A stretch of DNA of 64,000 nt from an uncultured Bryobacteraceae bacterium (GTDB lineage: Bacteria > Acidobacteriota > Terriglobia > Bryobacterales > Bryobacteraceae), in assembly GCA_938027685.1 (NCBI GenBank), contig CALJAM010000011.1, positions 124,001 through 188,000 on the forward strand. Reading direction: 5' to 3'. The translations under genes were made by a program, and so were the position numbers. Below, piece after piece: positions 44,673 to 53,620 of the stretch; position 1 is the first letter of the stretch; every line of letters starts with the position of its first letter. The notes below the pieces were generated by a model. It was given only the letters and a program-made list of their open reading frames with translations, was not told where the DNA came from and ran no database searches.

Positions 44673-44702
44673 AGGATAGGCCAGGGGGTACCGTTTTGTC
44701 AA
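44673..44702 (-). promoter_or_regulatory. Strong promoter of the membrane-protein/regulator operon
   Basis: On the minus strand TTGACA (44702-44697) and TATCCT (44678-44673) are separated by 18 bp. It is the best -35/-10 pair I found in the window apart from the tRNA promoter. Transcription should start at about 44665-44666, at the ATG itself. Confidence 0.7.
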
Positions 44703-44713
44703 GTACTTTACAA
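44696..44713. promoter_or_regulatory. 18-bp palindromic operator covering the -35 box
   Basis: TTGTCAAGTACTTTACAA is a near-perfect inverted repeat around AGTACT, with one mismatched pair. It covers the -35 element of the operon that encodes a winged-helix regulator, as expected for an autorepressor site. Confidence 0.65.
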
Positions 44714-44721
44714 TGCAAAGC

Positions 44722-45384
44722 TCAGGGCCAGTACGACCAGGCGCCAGTCATCGGCACGTAGGCCGCCAGGCACGCGTTCGTCGTGGCGTGCGCCAGCACG
44801 CAGTCGGCCAGGCTGCGCGTCCGCAACATCCACCAACCGTAGGCGATGCCCGCGACTATGCCGACGTCCCAATGAGGCCCGTGCTCGAGACCGAACAGCA
44901 GCGCGGTGAGCCAGAAAGCCTTCGGCACATACGTTCCCAGCGGAACTTGTTCGAGCGCGCGACCCGTGAGCCAGCGCATCAGCCAGGCCCGCCAGAAGAG
45001 TTCCTCGATGAGGGGCACCACCAGAACCGACCCAGCTACGCGGGAGACCAGATAGAGGCCGGTCGAGTCGAAGCCCTGGTACCTAGCGGGATCGAGGATA
45101 CCCGTCAGGGGGTTGGAAAACAACCAGTGCGTGCGGTAACCGGGCGACAGAATCTCAGGCGTAATCCAGGCCAGGAACACCGCGATTCCCAGCAGCATTC
45201 CGCCCCAGGGCCGCTGCGGGCGCAGCGGAAACAGACGGCGCGAAAACCACCACCAAACGCCCAGCGATGCCAGCGAGCGCATCGCGTAGCCCCACTCCCA
45301 CTGCGATCCCGTCCAGCGCTCCACGGTCATAAGGGTCACGAAGACGGCGAAAGGACCGACGTGGGCGAGGGTACCGGAGTTCAC
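44722..45384 (-). CDS. CAAX-protease-related membrane protein (exosortase-system type)
   Basis: A 220-residue membrane protein of the CPBP/Abi family of intramembrane metalloproteases. Motifs are the glutamate pair in PLIEELFWRAWLMRWL, the histidine in LLFGLEHGPHWDVGI and LAHATTNACLAAYVPMTG near the C-terminus. It matches the subtype TIGR03008, seen near exosortase/PEP-CTERM genes. The next gene upstream encodes a TPR lipoprotein of the PrsT kind, which supports that link, but no exosortase is present in the window. It starts at a GTG about 10 bp after the TPR gene's stop. Confidence 0.85.
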   Translation of the reverse strand: MNSGTLAHVGPFAVFVTLMTVERWTGSQWEWGYAMRSLASLGVWWWFSRRLFPLRPQRPWGGMLLGIAVFLAWITPEILSPGYRTHWLFSNPLTGILDPARYQGFDSTGLYLVSRVAGSVLVVPLIEELFWRAWLMRWLTGRALEQVPLGTYVPKAFWLTALLFGLEHGPHWDVGIVAGIAYGWWMLRTRSLADCVLAHATTNACLAAYVPMTGAWSYWP

Positions 45385-45393
45385 GAGGGAGCC

Positions 45394-47703
45394 TCAGCCG
45401 AGCTTGCCCAGCAATTCCTTGATCCGCGCCGCCTCATCGGGCGCCGGTTTGTGACGGAGGGCGGTTTGCAAGGCCTGCCGGGCGGCGGGCCGGTCTCCCT
45501 TCTGGTAGAGGGCCACGCCCAAGTGGTAATGGAAGGTCGGATTGTTGGGCTCTTTGCGGGTCAGCTCCCGGAAGATCTCGATGGCGTTGTCGGCCAGGTT
45601 CTTTTTGATGTAGATCCAGCCGAGGGTATCGGCCACGTTGTTATCGTGCGGAAGCTTCTGGCGCGCGCGCTGCGCCAGGGTCAGCGCGCGATCCAGGTCG
45701 CCGCCCCGCTCGGCCAGAAGGTAAGCCAGGTTGTTCAAAGCGACGGGGTGATCAGGTTGCAGGGCCAGGATTTTCTCGTAGGTCTGCTGGGATTGTTCGA
45801 ACTGCCCAAGTTGATCCTGGATGAGAGCCAGCGCCAGCAGCGCCGCGGGTTCCTTGGGCATCAGTTCCACCGCCTTGGCGAAGCTGGACGCCGCGGCGTG
45901 CGGATCCCCCTTGCGTCTTTGCGCCTCGCCCAGCCGCAGGTACAGGTCGCCGGCCTTCGGATGCTGGTTGATGAGAGTTTGGTACTCTGCGATGGCCTCC
46001 TCGAAGCGGCCGGCCCGCACGAGGCTGTTCGCCAGAGCCAGGCGCAAGGCAGGACGATCGGCTCCGCGCGCGAGCTCCTTTTTCAGCACCTCGACGGCCT
46101 GCGCGTGACGACCTTGGGCGGCGTAGGTCTCGCTCCAGCCTACCAGCGCACGCAGATCGCCCGGCGCAGCCGATTCGTGAAGCTTGCGAAACTGCTCTTC
46201 GGCCTCTGCGAATCGTCGTTCAGCCAGGTTCAGCGAGGCCAGCGCCAGCAGCGCTTCACGGGAGTGGGGATGCTCGCGAAGCACCGCCTCGAGGTCTTTC
46301 CTGGCTTCGGCGAGCTTGCCCATTGCTACCGTCGCTGCGTGCCGCAGCAGCTTGGCGGGGAGGTTGCCGGGGTCCTGTTCCAGGATCTCGCGGGCCGCCG
46401 TCTGCGCCGCCGCGTAGTCGCGGCGGGCCAGATAGTACTCGGCCAGCGCGAAACGGGGCGGCAGGTAGGCGGGCCTGCGCTTGATCGCCTCCTCGAACTG
46501 CACGCGCGCCAGATCCCATCTCCCTTGCCTGACCAGCGCCCGCCCCAGTTGGAAACGCAGCACGGGGTTGTCCGGTGAGCGCGTCACCGCCGCCTGCAGG
46601 TCGGCCACAGCGGTGCGCAGCTCGTCAGGCGATCCACTCTCGATAAGCAGAGCGGCGCGCATGGTGCGGGCCTCTTCGTCCTTCGGATTCTCCTTGAGGA
46701 TTTGTTCGATCAGCGAGGCCGCTTCGGCCTGCCTGCCTTGTTCGACCAGCACCTGCGCCCTGGCCTTCCGGTAGCGGCCACGCCGGGCGGTGTCCTTTTG
46801 AGCCCCTAAATCGTAGTACCGCAGCGCAGCGTCCAAATCGCCGCGGATGCGCAAGAAATCGCCCACCAACTGATAAGCTTCGGGAAAGTCGCCGGGGTGA
46901 GAAATCAGGTGATCGAGAGCCGATTGCATCTCGCGCGGACGCTGCATGCGGTGGTAGTGCGCGGCCAACTGCAACCAGGCGCCTGCATCCTTGGGCAAAC
47001 TAGCGACCTTCTTTTTCAGGGTCGCCTCCGCCTCAGTCTCCCTTTTGCTGCGCATGTAAAAGAGGTAGAGCGCGTCGTAGGCGGCGGCCAGCGTGGGCTG
47101 TTTGCCTATGAGCTCCTTCGCCAGCCTCTCGGCCTCCTCGGTTTGGCCATCCTCGAAAAGGGCCTGCATGTAAGGAAGGGTGAACTCGGGCTGAAAGGGG
47201 TTGGCCTCGTGTGCTTGGCGGAATTCCGCCAAGGCTTCTTTGTACCGTCGCTCACTCAGTTGGTAGTAGCCGAGCAGCCTGTGTCGGTGCGGGGATCCGG
47301 GAGGCAGAAGCTGGGCAAGCTGTTTGATTTCACCGCGCAGGTACTCCAGCTGGCGAGTATTGGCGGGTGAGGTGGCCACGAGCCCGGTCAAGTAAATGTC
47401 GCCCAATTGGACTTTCGGCTCGATCCGGTCCGGCAACAGTTCGACCGCGCGTCGCAGCGCGCGCGCGGCCTCGGGAACCCGGTTCAAGCGAAGGTGGGTC
47501 AGCGCCAGCCGGTAATAAGCCTCGCCATACCGCGGGTCCTTGCGCAGCGCCTGGCGGTACATGATGGAAGCTTCCTTGTACTGCTTCTTCTCGAAGTAGC
47601 GGTTGCCGCTCTCGAGGTACTTCCGCTTGACGACTTCGGGATCGCGGCTGCAAGAAACCAACCCCAACGCGCAAACTGCAGCGAGCACCCAAGCGGCTTT
47701 CAT
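45394..47703 (-). CDS. TPR-repeat lipoprotein (PrsT-like)
   Basis: A 769-residue exported lipoprotein. The frame is open further upstream, but the ATG at 47703 has GGGAGGA at 8 nt and opens a clean lipoprotein signal ending LVSC (Cys18). Nearly the whole mature protein consists of tetratricopeptide repeats, about 18 by spacing, for example KQYKEASIMYRQALRKDP, RYKEALAEFRQAHEANP and RPAARQALQTALRHKP. It is anchored to a membrane and likely scaffolds an export or assembly complex. The resemblance to PrsT of PEP-CTERM systems comes from the repeat type and the adjacent CAAX-like gene. Confidence 0.85.
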   Translation of the reverse strand: MKAAWVLAAVCALGLVSCSRDPEVVKRKYLESGNRYFEKKQYKEASIMYRQALRKDPRYGEAYYRLALTHLRLNRVPEAARALRRAVELLPDRIEPKVQLGDIYLTGLVATSPANTRQLEYLRGEIKQLAQLLPPGSPHRHRLLGYYQLSERRYKEALAEFRQAHEANPFQPEFTLPYMQALFEDGQTEEAERLAKELIGKQPTLAAAYDALYLFYMRSKRETEAEATLKKKVASLPKDAGAWLQLAAHYHRMQRPREMQSALDHLISHPGDFPEAYQLVGDFLRIRGDLDAALRYYDLGAQKDTARRGRYRKARAQVLVEQGRQAEAASLIEQILKENPKDEEARTMRAALLIESGSPDELRTAVADLQAAVTRSPDNPVLRFQLGRALVRQGRWDLARVQFEEAIKRRPAYLPPRFALAEYYLARRDYAAAQTAAREILEQDPGNLPAKLLRHAATVAMGKLAEARKDLEAVLREHPHSREALLALASLNLAERRFAEAEEQFRKLHESAAPGDLRALVGWSETYAAQGRHAQAVEVLKKELARGADRPALRLALANSLVRAGRFEEAIAEYQTLINQHPKAGDLYLRLGEAQRRKGDPHAAASSFAKAVELMPKEPAALLALALIQDQLGQFEQSQQTYEKILALQPDHPVALNNLAYLLAERGGDLDRALTLAQRARQKLPHDNNVADTLGWIYIKKNLADNAIEIFRELTRKEPNNPTFHYHLGVALYQKGDRPAARQALQTALRHKPAPDEAARIKELLGKLG

Positions 47704-48166
47704 CCGAGCGATCCTCCCGCGATCGACCTTTTCTTCAGAATAATGCAGGTTACCGGGAGTGCACGGTATCGCACTCGACGCACCGCCCAATGGGTCGGGA
47801 GGCGGCGTTGTCCAGCCGGGCCGTAATACCGCGGCCGGACAAGCGGCGAACGGCGGCGGAACCGCCCCAGCGGAGGGCGGCCGCCGGGAGCCCGTCGGCG
47901 GCGGAGGCAGCCTGGCGAGGGCGACACGCACGGCAGTTGGAACCGGTGGTTCGGCGTGGGTTTCGCATGGAAGTCGGCGCATCCTGCTCCCCGCGGCAAT
48001 CTTTTTCGGAAACGGGACCCGGACCGGAGCCGCGGGGTCTGTTCATGTGCGCGTTCGGGCCCGCGCGACCACGGCGAGGAACGCCGGCTCGAGGGAGCGC
48101 CGGAAACGACCAAGCGCAACTCGGCGAAGGGAAGGAACCCGATTCCCCGCCGTGGGGGTGCGACCG
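47704..48166. other. Intergenic region, 463 bp, with a degenerate repeat
   Basis: It lies between two minus-strand genes. No protein-like frame is found. It includes copy B of the repeat and, near 47737-47742, a minus-strand TATTCT that could be the -10 of the TPR lipoprotein gene. The rest is unexplained. Confidence 0.5.
47952..48035 (+). repeat. Degenerate intergenic repeat, copy B
   Basis: Counterpart of copy A at 40303-40400. The core reads GGAAGTCGGCGCATCCTGCT, then CCCCGCGG and TTTTTCGGAAACGGGACCCG. Identity was judged by eye at roughly 70 percent. Confidence 0.35.
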
Positions 48167-51100
48167 TCAATCGACGGCAACTTTGGGAACCACGGGGGCC
48201 GAAGAGGGGCTATCTACGCCGCCGATACGGATGGTCACAGGCAAAGCCTCACCGCGCGTGCGGAAGCCCGGCACGCGAACGTCAATGCGGTAGACGCCGA
48301 TGGCGCCGGGCTGCAAGCCGCTCCACTCGACGATCATTTCCGACTGCTGCCACCTCGGATCGCCGAAGAATACCTTCACCGGATCGGTCAGCGCCGGGGG
48401 CTCTTCCGGCGCGGGCGTGCCGGCGAGGACGCGAGCGCCTTTCACCGCGCCGAGTCCGGTGGCAAAGATGCTCACCACGCGGTCGCGACGCGCGGGGTTG
48501 TTTTTGGTAACGGGTTGGCCGTCGGGGTGGTAAATGGCGGCCTGGTCCGTCAACGGGTCCACAAAGACTGCCGGGGCATACTTGGACACGGTAAGCGCGT
48601 AGCCGGCCGAGGCGGTTTTGCGATCGACCGCCCGCACCACGAGCGTGTAACGGCCAGGCGCCAGATCGAAAGGCAGTTGCGCGTTGATCTGGGTAGGCGA
48701 GGTCAACAGCAAGGGGAGAGGTCGATTGTTCAGGGTGACGCAGGCGCCGCCCATGATGTTGGGCAAGGGCGTGCTGGTGGGCGTTTCCGAGCTTCCCAGG
48801 GCTTGACCGAAGATAGAAATCAGCCCGCCGGGGGCGACGGCCGTGGTGTAGCTGGCCATGTTCACGACTCCGTTGCGGTTCACGGTGGGACGGTCCGCGC
48901 GGGCGGGCGGATCGAGCGGCACGATGCTCAGGCCGCTGGTGGTGAGCACGTAAGCGGCTTGTCCGGACGGATCCACGGCCATGGTCCGCCCGTTAATGAA
49001 GGCGCGACCGCCCCCGATGACCGTCGACAGGGGCCCTTCGAGCGCGGAAGCCGATCTCAATACGGCGCCCGTGGCCGCATCCACGAGCTCGACCACCGGA
49101 GGCTCGGCGGGAAGAGCCGTCGTCGAGGTCTGCAGCGGCTGTACGAAACGCGCGTATGCGGTTGCGCTGACGGGCGTGACGGCAGCAACCGGCCGATTCA
49201 TCGTGATCGTCTGTCCTGCGCGGGCCGGCATCTGAATCGTCGGCGCGTCGGCCACGCGGGTCAGCGACTGATTGAACAGCATGCCGTTCACGACGTAGTA
49301 CTGGCCACGCGGACCGGCTGCGATGGGACCGAGGAAACCTTGGGCCGCGCCCGTGACGATTTGGCGCGCCAGCACGTACTCGTCAGCCGTTGCATCGTAC
49401 AGATAGGCCATGGTATTGTTGGCGCCCGCCACCAGCAGAATGTATTCGCCGCCGGGAGTGGCCGCCATCGTGCGTGGCGCGGGCACCGTAAGCGATCCGA
49501 TGACCGGGCTCAGCGGGCGCGGCACGGCTTCGTTGCCGATCACCTGCCATAGCGTGCCGTTGCTCATCACGATCTGAAGGCCGCTGAGGCCCGCCGCGAT
49601 CACGTTGGGCGTCACCAGCGGGGCGCTGGCGTTGAAGGGCAGCGCCGGGAATCGGACGCGGCCAATTTCGCGCCCGAGGTTGGGATCCACGATGCTGATG
49701 GACTCCCCGCCCGAATTGGCCACGTAGAGCGTGTTGCCATCCGGGGTCAGCGCCAGCGAACGCGGTAGTTGCCCCACCTTGATCGGGTCCAGCAGGCGGC
49801 GGTTGCGCAGGTCGAAAACCTCCACGCGGTTCAAACCGGAATTCGCGATGTACAGGCGCTGCCGCTGCGCATCGAGCACCATGTCCACGAGCCCCTCCTG
49901 ATTGGAGATGCCGACCTCGAGCGGGATCAGATCGGCGCGGGCCTCGGCGTCGCGGTTGTTTTGGTACACGCGGATGCGCGGCGGGATGTTGATGGCCTCC
50001 GGGGCCTGGACGACGAAATCGTGCGGCGTGATGGTGCCGGGAGAACGAGCGGCGTTAGCGTTAAAGACGAACTCGAGGGTCTGTTCGGCGGGGCGCACGC
50101 GCACCAGGGGCGCCGTCTGAGCCACGGCCGGTTGCTGCTGGCCGGGGCCCGCGGGTGGGGTCGCGCCGGATCCCACGCCGGGGATCGGTGCGGGCTGCTG
50201 GCCTGGCGCGGGCGGCAACACGATGATGATCGAGCCGCCGGGTGCACCCCCGCCCGGACCGGTACCGCCGAGGCCGGGAACGCCTGCTTGCGGCGTGGTC
50301 GGCGTCTGTAACAACTGGGGGGTGATGGTGAAGCGGCCCCGCCCCAGATTCTGGATCCGCACGGCAGCCGTTCGCTGATCGGCCACCACGCCGCATTGGT
50401 CGTTGGCCAGCAGCACGGTGCGCGTCTCCGGCATGGCGATCGGGTAATCCCGCAGCCGACCGACGGGCAGTATCATGAAACCCGACTCCGACAAGGCGTA
50501 AATCACGCTGCCGTCCGAACTGATCACCATCTTGCCCGCGATGTTCTCGCTGAGCTGCACAGCGAGGTGAATGAGCAGGTTGTCCGGATCGTTGATGAGG
50601 AGCTGACTCACATTGGGCCGCGCGGGCGGGCTGGAAAGCGGCGGGATGTTGAAGGCCGAGAACAGGTAACTGCCGTCGGGCGCGAAGACGCTGCCCCCCA
50701 CGTTATCCGTAAGGCTGAACTGCGCCCCGCTCTGGAAAGGGAAGGGCGCGTTGGCCGCGTTCTGCTGCGCCAGCACCGCGAGGGTTTCGGTGTCGAACAG
50801 GGTCAGGCCGGCCATGAACTTGGAGCCGTCTGGAGCGACCGAGATCACGGTCGAGATGTTGCCGATCTGACGCGAGCGCAGCACCGAAGCGGAGCCGCTC
50901 TCGTAAACGAAGGCCACGCCGGTGTTGTTGTTGATATTGGTCAACCCGACTATGTAGCGTCCGTCGGGCGTCGCGGCCAGCCGGCTGCGATGAGCCAGCG
51001 CCAGCCTGCCGGAGGGCGGGGGCAGACGCGGCGACTGTGCAGGAGGCGGCGCGATGACCACATTGCCGATGGCCTGGCTCTCGACCGCTGCGGGATTGTA

Positions 51101-51535
51101 GATAAGCAACGTGTAGGCCGAGTTGTTGGGCCCCGTCCCGATCGTAGTGATCAGCACGCGCTCGTCCGCCCCGACCGCAACCCCCTCCGGCTTTGCGGGC
51201 AGGCTGACGCGGCGGATGACCGTCATGGTGTCCAGGTCGATCACGTTCAGTGAGGAACCGTCGAAGCAGGTCACGTAAAGGTACTTGTTGTTCCGCGACA
51301 GCGCTGCCGACACCGGCAGCCGATCCACCGTCACCGGCGAGAGGAACCGCCGCTGTGCGATGGCGTAAACCTCCACCCGGTTATACGAGGGATTGACCAA
51401 ATAGAGCCGGTTGCGGCTCTCGTCCAGGGCAATATCGAGCAGGCCGCCGACTACGGGGACGACGGTTCCGAAGGTGGCCGCCTGCAGGGCTCCCGTCCCG
51501 GCCGCCAGAAGCAGAAGCGCCCTCAACCGCATCAT
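48167..51535 (-). CDS. Secreted YVTN beta-propeller protein with TIGR03437 C-terminal domain
   Basis: About 1122 residues from the ATG at 51535, with a signal peptide (RLRALLLLAAGTGALQA). Two YVTN/NHL-like propeller regions flank a linker. The first has ALDESRNRLYLVNPSYNRVEVY and SRNNKYLYVTCFDGSSLNVID. The linker near residue 430 is Gly/Pro-rich with poly-Pro and Gln. The second has DAQRQRLYIANSGLNRVEVFD and TPDGNTLYVANSGGESISIVD. The last 215 residues are the Solibacter-type domain: NMASYTTAVAPGGLISIFGQALG, LLLTSPTQINAQLPF, IFATGLGAVKGARV and LQPGAIGVYRIDVRVPG. A TATACT 9 nt before the ATG implies a near-leaderless mRNA. Its function, perhaps cell surface binding, is unknown. Confidence 0.85.
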   Translation of the reverse strand: MMRLRALLLLAAGTGALQAATFGTVVPVVGGLLDIALDESRNRLYLVNPSYNRVEVYAIAQRRFLSPVTVDRLPVSAALSRNNKYLYVTCFDGSSLNVIDLDTMTVIRRVSLPAKPEGVAVGADERVLITTIGTGPNNSAYTLLIYNPAAVESQAIGNVVIAPPPAQSPRLPPPSGRLALAHRSRLAATPDGRYIVGLTNINNNTGVAFVYESGSASVLRSRQIGNISTVISVAPDGSKFMAGLTLFDTETLAVLAQQNAANAPFPFQSGAQFSLTDNVGGSVFAPDGSYLFSAFNIPPLSSPPARPNVSQLLINDPDNLLIHLAVQLSENIAGKMVISSDGSVIYALSESGFMILPVGRLRDYPIAMPETRTVLLANDQCGVVADQRTAAVRIQNLGRGRFTITPQLLQTPTTPQAGVPGLGGTGPGGGAPGGSIIIVLPPAPGQQPAPIPGVGSGATPPAGPGQQQPAVAQTAPLVRVRPAEQTLEFVFNANAARSPGTITPHDFVVQAPEAINIPPRIRVYQNNRDAEARADLIPLEVGISNQEGLVDMVLDAQRQRLYIANSGLNRVEVFDLRNRRLLDPIKVGQLPRSLALTPDGNTLYVANSGGESISIVDPNLGREIGRVRFPALPFNASAPLVTPNVIAAGLSGLQIVMSNGTLWQVIGNEAVPRPLSPVIGSLTVPAPRTMAATPGGEYILLVAGANNTMAYLYDATADEYVLARQIVTGAAQGFLGPIAAGPRGQYYVVNGMLFNQSLTRVADAPTIQMPARAGQTITMNRPVAAVTPVSATAYARFVQPLQTSTTALPAEPPVVELVDAATGAVLRSASALEGPLSTVIGGGRAFINGRTMAVDPSGQAAYVLTTSGLSIVPLDPPARADRPTVNRNGVVNMASYTTAVAPGGLISIFGQALGSSETPTSTPLPNIMGGACVTLNNRPLPLLLTSPTQINAQLPFDLAPGRYTLVVRAVDRKTASAGYALTVSKYAPAVFVDPLTDQAAIYHPDGQPVTKNNPARRDRVVSIFATGLGAVKGARVLAGTPAPEEPPALTDPVKVFFGDPRWQQSEMIVEWSGLQPGAIGVYRIDVRVPGFRTRGEALPVTIRIGGVDSPSSAPVVPKVAVD

Positions 51536-51644
51536 GGGTCCACCAGTATAACCCGCGATTCGGCAGGAGGTTTCGGCGCGCTCGAGGCGCACGTCCGAAC
51601 GCGGCGGTCCCTATGCTTGTGTTAAGCTGCCACCGAGTTCATCC

Positions 51645-52427
51645 ATGTTGACTGAAATCGTCAGGGAGTTCGCCAAAGCGCGGGTGTTCGATCTTTCGCA
51701 GCCTTTTTATAACGGGATGCCGCACCATCCCAATCACCCCCCGTTCATGTTCGTGCTCACTCGACTCCATGGGGAGATCGTTCATCCCAGCGGCGCCAGT
51801 GCGGCCGCCGAAGCCTTTTCCCTCGGCGGGCATGTCGGCACGCACTTCGACGCCCTCTGTCATTTCGCGCACAACGGTCGAATCCATGGCGGAAGGGCCG
51901 TCGAAGGGATCGCGGATTATACCAAGGGTGTTGCCGAACTCTCCGTGGACACGGTCGGCCTGATCGCGCGGCGCGGCGTTCTGCTGGACGTAGCCGGCCC
52001 CGAGCCGCTGCCCGACGATTTCACCATCGAGCCGCAACACCTGGAAGAGGCGGCTGCGCGCGGCGGCGTCGAAGTCGGCCCGGGAGACGTCGTTCTGATC
52101 CGCACGGGCTGGGGCCGCTATTGGGACCGGCCCAAACGCTTCATCAACGACGGTCGCGCCCCTGGACCCGGCCTTCCTGCCGCGCGCTGGCTGAGCGCTC
52201 GCGGCATCTGGGCGGCCGGTTCCGATACCACCTACTTCGAGAAGGTCCCGTCGGATCGGTCCGTGCACGTACACCTGCTGGTGGAGAAGGGCATCCACAT
52301 CATGGAGGCGCTGAACCTGGAGGAGCCGGCGGCGGCGGGCGTTCACAGCTTCCTGTTCGTGGCGGCGCCGCTGAAGATCCGGGGCGGAACCGGCTCGCCC
52401 ATCCGGCCTTTCGCGGTGGCCTTCTGA
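51645..52427 (+). CDS. Cyclase-family (kynurenine formamidase-like) metal hydrolase
   Basis: A 260-residue cytoplasmic hydrolase. The metal-binding signature HxGTHxDxxxH is visible as GGHVGTHFDALCHF near residue 62. DLSQPFYNGMPHHPNHPP near residue 16 is the family start motif. The C-terminal half has VVLIRTGWGRYW, ARWLSARGIWAAGSDTTYFE and HVHLLVEKGIHIMEALNLEE. Members hydrolyse N-formylkynurenine, isatin or other cyclic amides and esters; the substrate here is undetermined. It diverges from the YVTN gene, with about 110 bp between them. Confidence 0.9.
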   Translation: MLTEIVREFAKARVFDLSQPFYNGMPHHPNHPPFMFVLTRLHGEIVHPSGASAAAEAFSLGGHVGTHFDALCHFAHNGRIHGGRAVEGIADYTKGVAELSVDTVGLIARRGVLLDVAGPEPLPDDFTIEPQHLEEAAARGGVEVGPGDVVLIRTGWGRYWDRPKRFINDGRAPGPGLPAARWLSARGIWAAGSDTTYFEKVPSDRSVHVHLLVEKGIHIMEALNLEEPAAAGVHSFLFVAAPLKIRGGTGSPIRPFAVAF

Positions 52428-52496
52428 ATCGGACTGCCCGGCCGGTGGCATGCTGAAAGGCGGCCGCCGCGGGTATCGCATTCTTGTTATCTTTTT

Positions 52497-52516
52497 GATA
52501 TCATGTTGACATCATG
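52497..52516 (+). promoter_or_regulatory. Direct repeat GAYATCATG, probable RHH operator
   Basis: GATATCATG (52497-52505) and GACATCATG (52508-52516) are 11 bp apart start to start, one helical turn. They lie in an A+T-rich patch 14 bp before the SPFH start, and the first copy contains a -10-like TATCAT (52499-52504). The operon encodes a ribbon-helix-helix protein that could bind here. Confidence 0.45.
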
Positions 52517-52529
52517 GAAAGGAGGCCCC

Positions 52530-53399
52530 ATGCGACGGGAGCGCGTCATCAGCGGCTTGCCCGGCTGGCCCATGGCCTTTCTGCTTGTGGCCGTGCCGTT
52601 CGCTGCTGTGTACGTTTTGGTCCATGCGACCCGCATCGGTTCCGTTCCGCTGGGTGTCCTTGCCGTGCTGCTTCTGGTGGTCGACCTGGTCGGTTGGTTC
52701 GGCCTCACGGTGGTCAACCCCAACGAGGCCAAGGTGATCACCCTGTTCGGCGTTTACAAGGGCACCATCAAGCAGGCCGGCTTGCGCTTCGTGAACCCCC
52801 TGGCGAGCAAGCGGCGCGTCTCGCTGCGGGTGCGCAACTTCGAGAGCGGCAAGCTGAAAGTCAACGACCGGGACGGCAATCCCATCGAGATCGCGGCCGT
52901 CGTAGTGTGGCGCGTGGTGGAGACCTTTGAGGCGATTTTCAATGTGGACGACTACGAGAACTTCGTGCACGTGCAAACCGAGGCTGCGTTGCGCAACCTC
53001 GCCACCAGCTACCCGTACGACGCGCACGAGGAAGGCCAGATCTCGCTGCGGCTTTCGGCGGGCGAGGTGACCGAGCGACTCCGTCACGAAATCCAGGATC
53101 GACTGGCCCGCGCCGGCATCGAAGTGATCGAGGCCCGGATCAGCCACCTGGCTTATGCCCCGGAGATCGCCGGAGCGATGCTGCGACGGCAGCAGGCGGC
53201 GGGCGTGGTCGCCGCCCGCCAGAAGATCGTGGAGGGCGCCGTGAGCATGGTCGAGATGGCGCTGGATGAGATTCGTCGCCGCCATGTCATCGAGCTCGAC
53301 GAGGAGCGCAAGGCGGCCATGGTCAGCAACCTGCTGGTTGTGCTGTGTAGCGATCGCGGGGTCGAACCGGTGGTGAACACCGGCAGCCTCTACGTCTGA
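52530..53399 (+). CDS. SPFH/Band 7 domain membrane protein
   Basis: A 289-residue protein. The ATG at 52530 follows AAGGAGG by 4 nt, which decides the start. Two N-terminal helices (about 13-34 and 38-58) anchor an SPFH domain ([31 protein letters not shown] to [19 protein letters not shown]). The C-terminal helical tail ends in [22 protein letters not shown] proteins oligomerise at the inner membrane and organise membrane microdomains or control proteases. It heads an operon with a ribbon-helix-helix protein and a DUF3592-type membrane protein. Confidence 0.92.
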   Translation: MRRERVISGLPGWPMAFLLVAVPFAAVYVLVHATRIGSVPLGVLAVLLLVVDLVGWFGLTVVNPNEAKVITLFGVYKGTIKQAGLRFVNPLASKRRVSLRVRNFESGKLKVNDRDGNPIEIAAVVVWRVVETFEAIFNVDDYENFVHVQTEAALRNLATSYPYDAHEEGQISLRLSAGEVTERLRHEIQDRLARAGIEVIEARISHLAYAPEIAGAMLRRQQAAGVVAARQKIVEGAVSMVEMALDEIRRRHVIELDEERKAAMVSNLLVVLCSDRGVEPVVNTGSLYV

Positions 53400-53419
53400 A
53401 GGTCGCGGCGGCGGTCGCA

Positions 53420-53620
53420 ATGGCAGGAAGGAAGGCTTTCCTGCTTCGGCTGGATCCGGAAATCTACGAGGCGATCCAGCGTTGGGCGGACGCGGAACTG
53501 CGCAGCATGAACGCGCAGATCGAGTTCCTGCTGCGCGAAGCGCTGCGTCGTGCAGGTCGCCTGCCGCGCACCGGGTCCGTCAGCTCAGAGCAGCAGGAGG
53601 AGAGTCGTGGGCGTAGGTGA
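53420..53620 (+). CDS. Ribbon-helix-helix (Arc-like) DNA-binding protein
   Basis: A 66-residue protein with an Arc/MetJ-type fold. The N-terminal beta strand is KAFLLRLD, then helix A EIYEAIQRWADAE and helix B SMNAQIEFLLREALRRAG, followed by a polar tail. The strand residues that contact DNA are at about 5-11. It is encoded between the SPFH and DUF3592 genes and probably autoregulates the operon. Arc-like proteins next to SPFH genes are known in other bacteria, so the pairing is conserved. Confidence 0.8.
   Translation: MAGRKAFLLRLDPEIYEAIQRWADAELRSMNAQIEFLLREALRRAGRLPRTGSVSSEQQEESRGRR

Noticed and set aside
47759-49552. 597-codon open frame on the plus strand
   Set aside because: Antisense shadow of the YVTN/TIGR03437 gene, extended into the intergenic gap. 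High GC makes such frames common.
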